Origin: Rhynchospora pubera
Lineage: Eukaryota > Streptophyta > Magnoliopsida > Poales > Cyperaceae
Direction of reading: 5' to 3'
Length of the DNA: 64,000 nt
NCBI GenBank assembly: GCA_028095005.1
Contig: CM051462.1
Span: forward strand, 172,493,955-172,557,954
Shown here: positions 56,940 to 64,000 of the stretch, one piece after another
How positions within the stretch are numbered: position 1 is the stretch's first letter
How the letters are laid out: each line of letters opens with the position of its first letter
Position numbers and translations under genes: made by a program
The notes under the pieces: generated by a model
The model's database searches: none
The model's input: only the letters and a program-made list of their open reading frames with translations
What the model was told of the DNA's origin: nothing

Positions 56940-58900
56940 GTTCATAAATACTTCCATATATTCCTTTTTTTTTCATTCCCAGAGACAGACGACATTAATT
57001 AATGTATATCCGAGGAATAATATATGTTATAAAAAAAACATTTGCAACTATCATTTACTTTTTTAGTTACTTAAATATATGATGCATTTGACATAGCTTC
57101 AACAAAAATTGTATGTGTTCTATCCACTAACCGTTGCAATTTATATAAATTACAAAGAGGGAGCTTTACATGATTAATATTTTTTACGGCGCTTATTAAA
57201 TGGCAATGAAATATCAAAGAGTATTATAATACAAAAATAACGATCAATTGCGCACCAATGATGTATGTGCGATCATTTCAGATGTGACCTTAATTAATTG
57301 CTCTAGTGGTCCAAGTGAATGTTTGTACGATATACACATCAAGAGTAAAGAAATTTAAAAAAACTGATTGAAACAACAAACATGGTTTTGCGAAATTTCA
57401 TGATATCAATCGGCCAGAACAAACATTAGCTTGTCATTATAATTCATTACAGATCTTGAATGTCTTACAGGATGTGACTACTATAAGTGTATTATTTTTA
57501 TCATGTTATGGTTTATGTTTTGTATGCCTACAGAATCTTGTCTCATCATTTCTCAATTGTAATCAAGTGACAGGTTACGAATCCAATGTGCAGCTAAAAC
57601 AGCTTCAAAAGGGATTTTTAGAGAACTAGCATGACAGCGGCTGTCAAGTAAAAAGGGCTTCAACATTGTTTGCTAACACAAATAAAGGATTAAGATGATT
57701 TTTGAGAACTTATTATTTTCTCATCAGTAGATGCAGAATACAATAAAATTTTACGAGGTCTTTTTTGTGTTAATAAAAACAAAGCTATCCTGAACTTTTA
57801 AAAAGCTAATGCGTACAAAAATTGCATATGAGATGCAAGCTATAAGTCACTCATGTGGATTGTGGACCCTTTTTAAATTAAATGCAGCATCGTCAAGCAG
57901 CGAATCTATATGCCCATCAAGGCCTATTTATATGTTATATGTCTTGCGAATAGGTTTTTTTAAAAATTATTCTGGAAAAGAGAATAATCACAGTAATATT
58001 TGAGAACTAAAATTACCAAATTTTAAAATGAGAAAGATTGTATTTCCAAAAGTATCACAATGCACATGGACGTACTATATTATCATCTATGGAGACAACA
58101 AATACAAATTTAAGGTAAACACATGGCCAAACTTAAGCTATATATGGTCATGATTTGAAAGTTCGATAAAAGAAAATTCTGGTCGAAATTTTAAGTTAAT
58201 ACCTTTTGGTTAAAAAGAAAATCAATTTCAATCTTTGAAGGTCCAATTTGAATTTTTTTTCCCAGATGGAAACATTTCAGTACAACATAACTACATATTT
58301 TCTTTTCTGATTATTATTTATTTTTTTGGCCAAACTTTAGTTTTGCAGATAAGGTTATTCATTTAAGTTGATTAATTTAATATTCTGAAGTTCTATATTT
58401 GAATATTCCCAACCTTATCTACAATGTGCAAAACAAAGACCCCTCCACTTACAAAAAACTTCGTATATATAGCGAATTTATGATGTACTAGTATATTCAG
58501 AATTTTGATAACCACCACAAAAGATTTTAAAAAAAAACTTTTACTTTTTTTCTGACAAATTTGATAGCGGCTATCAAAGCATTACAAGGTAAGCAACACT
58601 CAATGCCAGAACAAACCGAGGCTTTGTTTAATTTGCTCCTGAAAATTCTATGATTCCTTTCCCCCATGGACGCAGCATTCCGAAAGCAATGAGGGATCCA
58701 TCCTCAGGGAATAAGGACATAAATGTTAGGTGAATGAATTCTCCAATGTATAAAGAAACACTATGTACCAAAAATTGTCTTATTTAAAAATTATTTAAAC
58801 CATATACTGACACCTTCTTTTGCCCAAAAAAAAAGTTAATAAGTTTATTTGTATTTTTTTTCTTGACGGATAATAAAGTACATTCTGATTTAAATTGACC
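56940..58900. other. Intergenic stretch, nothing recognised
   Basis: About 2 kb upstream of the second BSP gene, AT-rich, with no supported frame. Short ORFs at 56878-57066 and 57809-58003 lack domains. Confidence 0.4.
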
Positions 58901-58912
58901 GATCGATAGCGA

Positions 58913-58921
58913 CATATATAT
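58913..58921 (+). promoter_or_regulatory. Candidate TATA box of the second BSP gene
   Basis: A CATATATATAC run lies about 280 bp before the ATG. Other TATA-like words exist in this AT-rich DNA, so the call is weak. Confidence 0.3.
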
Positions 58922-58953
58922 ACCCTATTAAACGACCAGAGGTCACACGTACC

Positions 58954-59015
58954 AAAAATTGGTCTCACTTATTAATCCCAAGTTAAAAATTGGTCTCACT
59001 TATTAATCCCAAGTT
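58954..59015. repeat. 31 bp perfect tandem duplication upstream of the BSP gene
   Basis: Units 58954-58984 and 58985-59015, beginning AAAAATTGGTCTCACTTATT, are identical and abutting. They lie about 180-240 bp before the ATG, within the likely promoter or 5' leader. Confidence 0.92.
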
Positions 59016-59196
59016 ACAGAAAATCCAAGCAAGTGCACATCAAGAAGATGACGAAATATCTGCCAACCCCATCCCTGGTTTGCCTGATCGCCTGGTGATT
59101 GTTGTTTCTCTACTACTAATACTACAAATAATACGAGAAGCTCCACCTCCTAATTAATTTCACTGCCACTTCCATCAATTAATCTCTTCTCTCTGT

Positions 59197-59967
59197 ATGG
59201 ACTCCGAAACCCTCCTCCCCTCTTCTTCCCTTCCAACAACGCCAAGCAACCCTTTCACTGCACCTCAACTATCCACTAAAGGAATCTGCGTACGTGCCGT
59301 GACCATTGTCTTGCTTCTAGCCGTCTCTCTATGGGCAAACTATGAGGCCTCGAAAGGCTTCGACCTCACCGTCAACAATGCATCAACTAACACTCTTGCC
59401 GGCCGCCGGTTCGACCTCATGTTTGTTTCCAATGGCAAAGCAGCTAAGATGCTGCTCGAGTCTAGTTATGCTATCGAGCACATTCTCTACCCCGGAAATA
59501 TGTATGTCAAAAAGCCGGTGCGCCATGTAATACTCGAGTTAGCCGGTGAGAAAACCACCGAGATGGTCCAAGTGAAGCATAGCTATAAGAAAGAAAAATC
59601 AGGTGAGTATCTGATTCTAATCAAGCCAGAGATATTAGAAGAGGAAAATGTCACAATGGTAATGGCTGCAGCTTTGTACCGAGCAATGGCATATGTGTGG
59701 CTGTGGGACGGTACAACCACTACACAACCAAACATAGTTGATGCTTTGGTTGAGTACCTAATGGTTCAATGCGGGTTTGATTCGATGTCGAGCAAGAATA
59801 TGAACTCGAGTGTTGGAAACTTGATGATGAAATGCGAGAACCTAAGCGACGGTTTTGTTGCACGGTTAAACAATGAGGTGCATGAGCTGTGGAGCGAGCG
59901 CATGGTAGATGAAACATTGAACCTTGAAAAACTATGCTTGAAACATCTCCAATTAGCATCTATTTAA
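59197..59967 (+). CDS. Membrane-anchored BSP-family pseudoprotease (intact paralogue)
   Basis: Single-exon frame of 256 aa. A short serine/proline-rich N-terminus (1-30) is followed by one hydrophobic anchor (~33-47, VRAVTIVLLLAVSLWANY) and the BSP-like domain. Landmarks are KGFDL (53-57), LAGRRFDLMFVSNG (67-80), KKPVRHVILEL (105-115), YVWLWDG (166-172) and GFVARLNNEV (219-228). The HExxH signature of catalytic BSP proteins is replaced by RAMAY (162-166), losing both metal-binding histidines and the glutamate. Proteolysis is therefore unlikely, and a binding or structural role is an inference. It is a close relative of the gene at 48808-49988 (same architecture, WANYEASKGFDL identical). Related Arabidopsis proteins of the plant BSP family exist, but I cannot assign a symbol. 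Start chosen because its MDSETLLPSS matches MDQPGTLLPLSS of the other copy. Confidence 0.88.
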   Translation: MDSETLLPSSSLPTTPSNPFTAPQLSTKGICVRAVTIVLLLAVSLWANYEASKGFDLTVNNASTNTLAGRRFDLMFVSNGKAAKMLLESSYAIEHILYPGNMYVKKPVRHVILELAGEKTTEMVQVKHSYKKEKSGEYLILIKPEILEEENVTMVMAAALYRAMAYVWLWDGTTTTQPNIVDALVEYLMVQCGFDSMSSKNMNSSVGNLMMKCENLSDGFVARLNNEVHELWSERMVDETLNLEKLCLKHLQLASI

Positions 59968-60769
59968 GGGATATTTTTTATTATTGATTGTTTTGTGAAG
60001 CTTCATATCGGATTTTGATGGCCTGATGATCCTGGCCCTGGGAAGGGGGCTCAGTTAAAAACTTAAAATAAGGGATCTATGCATGCATTAATTTGTAACG
60101 AGGGTTCCTATTTGTTGTAACTAGTTTTTTGTGCTTGATTTGTTTTAAAAATTAAGTAGATGTATCTGTTATTATATAAATCATCTTAATTTCATTACTT
60201 TTCCATTAGTATATTATAATAGGAATACTCACGCTACTGTCGTGTATAAGCTAGCCTAGCTTTATAGCACAGGTTACGTTGCATCAACCGTTTGCAACTA
60301 TTAATTTGACTGCCTACACGTACGGGAACACTAAACTGAACTAGATATGGACAATGATAGATCCATACGCAAATTTTAATTTAGAGTAAACATTTTCCAT
60401 TAAATTTTTTTATTTGTTGATAGAATTATATATAAACTAGCTGGTCTTATTTTAAAGTCTGTCCAGGCTCTTGGAAAAAAAGAGAGTAGAAAATTATAGA
60501 AAATTTCCTATCTCATTTGGTCAAAACTTATTGGTAGGTGTTTTGAAAAATTATTTGCATTGCGCACATATTTATACGGCTATTAATTTACACTATTCGC
60601 TAGAGTAATAGACATATCTATGGTGTCGTCAGATCTTATTTTTTGTCAATCATGAATTGTCAAATTGCATACATGATTTCTACACACATGCTTAAGCCTC
60701 TAATTAATTTTCTATTTGAATTCGTACGTAGAACTCATTTATTATAGTATATATATTGTAAATATATGT
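59968..60769. other. 3' flank of the BSP gene and intergenic DNA
   Basis: Presumed 3' untranslated sequence for the first 200 bp. Nothing else is recognised. Confidence 0.4.
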
Positions 60770-60777
60770 TGTTAAAG

Positions 60778-60952
60778 CAAGCTTTTAAAAAACTCCGTTT
60801 TTTTCGTGTTATCGCCGTTTTATCTTGATTTTTGTTCACACAGCACAACCGTTTTATCCGTTATATCGCCGTTTTTTCCGTTTTATCGCCGTTTTATCAC
60901 CGATAAATGCTAAATCTGCACCCAACCGCATAAATCGCATTTTAAACCCTCG
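60778..60952. mobile_element. hAT-type MITE with CCGTTTTATCG repeats
   Basis: 175 bp between exact 8 bp duplications TGTTAAAG (60770-60777 and 60953-60960). Weak inverted tips CAAGCTTTTAAAA and TTTTAAACCCTCG. CGCCGTTTTATC words repeat four to five times in the middle. Confidence 0.75.
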
Positions 60953-60960
60953 TGTTAAAG

Positions 60961-62312
60961 TCTTGTAAGTCATTATAATCCCCAATGTGACAATTTGACA
61001 AATTAAATAACTTAACTATCAATTGAATATTAGAATTCTCATATTAATAGTTGCAATTGTAAATTTGTAATAAATTAAGATGCTCTAAATAAGAGCCAAG
61101 ATAATATGTACTCGATATATACTATTTCGCGTTAGATACATTAAGAATTGCGATGATTAGGCAGTTTGATTTGGATTTGTGCATGGTACTTTCGGTTTCG
61201 AGAAGCGTCGTCTATTTTTGTGGTAATCCATTTGGTGACTCTTTCAAAAAGTAGACCAAATGTAATAAAATTAAAATGCACATCTTTGTAATTATTATTT
61301 TTTTTTATGAACCATCTTTGTAATTTTAATTCCATTCAAAATAGGGGCGTTCTCTCTCTTTTGCTCTCGTCCATTTGGTCCCTCTTTCGAAATTAATTTT
61401 TACCGACAGTATAATAGTGAACCTTTTAACTTTTAATGGTGAATGAGATATTTGTGGTAAATTAGAGGAGTGCATGGTGCGAACTTGAAATGCAGAGGAC
61501 AGTCGTAATGAGATATTTGTTATGCGATAACAACTAATAATAAATTATTTGACATTGGTATCGTAGAAAATTAAAAATATAAACAAAATTAAGAAGCTTG
61601 AATCAATCGTTTAAATATAAAAATTGAAATGTCAAATATAGCACCGGTTAGATCAATGTTATGTATAACAACAAATAGTAAAATAATGATTGTGATCAAG
61701 AGATCAAACAAAAAGAAGCAAAAGGAATGCTAAAATAATGATGGTGATAGTATTAAAAATGGTACTAATTAATAATATGCGGTTTGCTTGTAGAACAGAG
61801 AAATCGGATATATAGTAATGTATGTCTGGACGTCCTTTCGTTCATTATTACGCTTCTAAATCTATTGACGCGACATAAGAATTAATTGACGCGACAAAAT
61901 TAGCTATTGTGCGATGTCCTGATTATGTGCAAAGGGAAGGTAAATTTGGATCCGTAGTACCATGTATGGTTCCTCTTTATTTGTCAGCTACGCACCTCCT
62001 GCCGATCTACTTTTTTTACCATTGTAATTTTTTTTAATTCTTTTCCATTTCTACCCCTAATTCTGAGTAAAAGAAAGCATGATGTTTAGTCGTGGACGAC
62101 CATATATTTGGTGGTAAAAACTAAGGATTTCCTATTTAAAGTAGGAAATAAAAGGATTAAATTTTCCGTTGTACTTTTAAAAAACTGCACGCGCACATTT
62201 TCAATAATAAAGAGCTGTGTGCAACTATTAGCTAGTTGGATTTCGTTTAAATTTTTTCAAATTGGTACGTACCCTTAGATTACAATTAATATATACGCAT
62301 GCTTTGTGACTA
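60961..62312. other. Intergenic stretch, nothing recognised
   Basis: AT-rich. The minus-strand frame at 61335-61141 has no domain. Confidence 0.4.
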
Positions 62313-62330
62313 CATATGGGATACGATTTT

Positions 62331-62447
62331 TTTTTTTTTTGGTATGAAACGCCCATAGGCCACATTAAATAAACTCAAGCAGTTCATTACAAGTAAAGCT
62401 CCAAATAAAGCATGAGCGGCAGAAAAAAAAAAAAAACAGAAAAAGCT
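62331..62447 (-). mobile_element. Short poly(A)-tailed retroposed fragment (LINE/SINE 3' end)
   Basis: Flanked by an exact 18 bp duplication CATATGGGATACGATTTT (62313-62330 and 62448-62465). The insert begins on the plus strand with a T-run, which is a 3' poly(A) tail on the minus strand, and includes another A-run at 62423-62436. A long, variable-length duplication plus a tail is the mark of target-primed reverse transcription. The ~105 bp body is too short to name the source; a 5'-truncated LINE is likely. Confidence 0.8.
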
Positions 62448-62465
62448 CATATGGGATACGATTTT

Positions 62466-64000
62466 GGTTACCAGCATAATAGACTGATCTTTAAAAGTCT
62501 TACAACAAGAAAGGCCCCTTCAGCCCGTGGGACCAATTTTGTTGATGTTGGGATTTCCATTAGTTAGTTACTTAGTTTAATTAGCTTTTTCTTTGGCAAT
62601 CCTTTTTGTTTTTAGTTTCGTATAATTTTCTTGCTGCAATTTTATGTTAAATAAAATTGGTAGTTTGGCTATCATCAAAATGCCTTAAAAATACTTTGAC
62701 TACATATCGTGACTTGAAATTCATTTTTATATAGTTGATGTGTGATGAGTTTTACATATTACATTGATAAAATTTATTCGTTATTACTAATTGAAAAATA
62801 GAAACAGAACATACTCTAAACTAATTAAAGATTATAACAATGTTTATGCTACAAAATATTTTTTATATAATAAAACATAAGCAAAGTATCTATGAAAAAA
62901 TTAAAATATGATTCAATTCTAAAAAGATATGAATGCTTTATTGGATTTTAATTGGTCTAATTTCTTAAAGAATTGTATCTAATTAATGTATATTTGACAT
63001 GTTCACCAAAATTCAAGCCGTCATAGCTACATGCTACCTTATATATCTGCTCGGATTGATGGTTAGATAGTCGTATTAGGCAGATTGCCTGTAATATAAT
63101 CATTGAAAATATGAAAATGATGGAAGAGCTTACATCTGTTCTATGTTTATTAAGAGGGATTAGGGGAATATATCAAATCAAATAGCTGAAAGTATTTTAC
63201 CGTGCAGCAAACATTAATCTCAAATGAATTTGAATCAACAAGGTTCTTCGAAATATTAGAGCATATGTTTGGCAGGAATTCCAAGTATTCATTGCGCATA
63301 TGAAATGTCACAATCTATATTTAAGATACAATTAATGGGGCAGAAATTATTGCATCCAAATCGAAGCATGCATTACATTAGGCGAACATATAATAATTCA
63401 GTTCATATCCGTATATCATTTAGCATGATAATTATTAAAATTCTGGCCACCTTTTGAAATTTGAGTTATTATTTTCCAATTGCGGGCATTGCAACTTTTA
63501 ATTCGTCTTGCATTTGAAGCACTATATTATATCATTTGTCCCTGCTGCAACCTACATTTAGGCTAAGGTCAGTACCCGCTGCAAAGTCTCTTTTCAATAA
63601 TAATTTGTTAAAAAAAACTTTACTGCTCTTGAAAATATGAAGGCTACTGTGGGATAAATTAAATTAATTTCTCATATTTTTGGAAAATCTTTTTCTGTTA
63701 AAAATTTTCGGAAAAAAAGTTATAGGAAAAAACAAAGTTGTTATCAAATATTAGTTTACTTAAATTTTTTTCGGATACCATCAATTGTATGAACACCGTA
63801 TAAGCAACCAAATCAACAGCGACTGGCCCATTTAAAATGAAGTAAGGCATTTATTTAAAAAGATAAAAATGCTTATTTTCTTTTAAAAAAGAATCTAAAA
63901 AGAGAACAATATTTTGGAGAGCAAAATTTGTTGGATATCCAGCAAACATCGAAAGAGTTGTATTAAGCACTCCTTGAAAAATAAATTAAAGAGAAAAAAA
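62466..64000. other. Intergenic stretch, nothing recognised
   Basis: AT-rich to the window end. The short frame at 63269-63457 is not convincing. Confidence 0.4.

Noticed and set aside
59720..59959. Minus frame opposite the intact BSP gene
   Set aside because: Shadow of the sense coding sequence.

Overview
The window reads as nuclear DNA of a flowering plant, probably a eudicot. It is AT-rich and repeat-dominated, with almost no host genes. The evidence is layered LTR retrotransposons, CACTA, MULE and hAT elements, MITEs, a nucleosome-sized satellite, an endogenous pararetrovirus relic and two plant-specific basic-secretory-protein (BSP) genes. I saw no rRNA, tRNA, CRISPR or bacterial-type features. 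The species cannot be named from this.

Layout. (1) 1-3235: a decayed FAR1/FHY3-type MULE transposase gene on the minus strand, split by a ~1.6 kb retrotransposon-LTR-like block. (2) 3615-5390: a foldback element and a minus-strand relic of a caulimovirid reverse transcriptase/RNase H. (3) ~5490-14755: a 9.3 kb satellite array of ~171-173 bp monomers (~54 copies). Its right part has a 3-monomer (~513-514 bp) higher-order organisation. (4) 14756-26640: intergenic DNA full of nested DNA transposons. These include a 2,208 bp MULE-like element with a 9 bp target duplication and a MITE inside one of its terminal repeats, and a hAT-like element carrying a 1,483 bp solo LTR. (5) 26650-40537: a nearly intact Ty1-copia retrotransposon. 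Its two 1,763 bp LTRs differ at only about 14 sites by eye. The 5' LTR is split by a 4,007 bp CACTA element. The gag-pol frame is continuous except for two nonsense codons. (6) 40543-44290: more MITEs and one 918 bp AT-rich element. (7) 44299-47702: a MULE with ~190 bp terminal repeats and a 9 bp duplication, carrying a decayed plant-mobile-domain (PMD) gene. (8) 48019-60000: the gene-bearing part. Two membrane-anchored BSP-family paralogues lie in the same orientation ~9 kb apart, among at least seven hAT MITEs. (9) 60000-64000: intergenic, with one hAT-type MITE and a short poly(A)-tailed retroposed fragment.

The two paralogues are the only plausible functional host genes. In both, the metalloprotease signature HExxH of the BSP family is replaced, so they are probably catalytically dead. 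The first has a 275 bp hAT MITE inside its original coding sequence. The insertion breaks the ancestral start, but the MITE supplies a new in-frame ATG, giving a possible chimeric protein.

Most element boundaries were fixed by exact target-site duplications read directly from the sequence. These allow a relative order of insertions: copia before CACTA, hAT before solo LTR, MULE before nested MITE.
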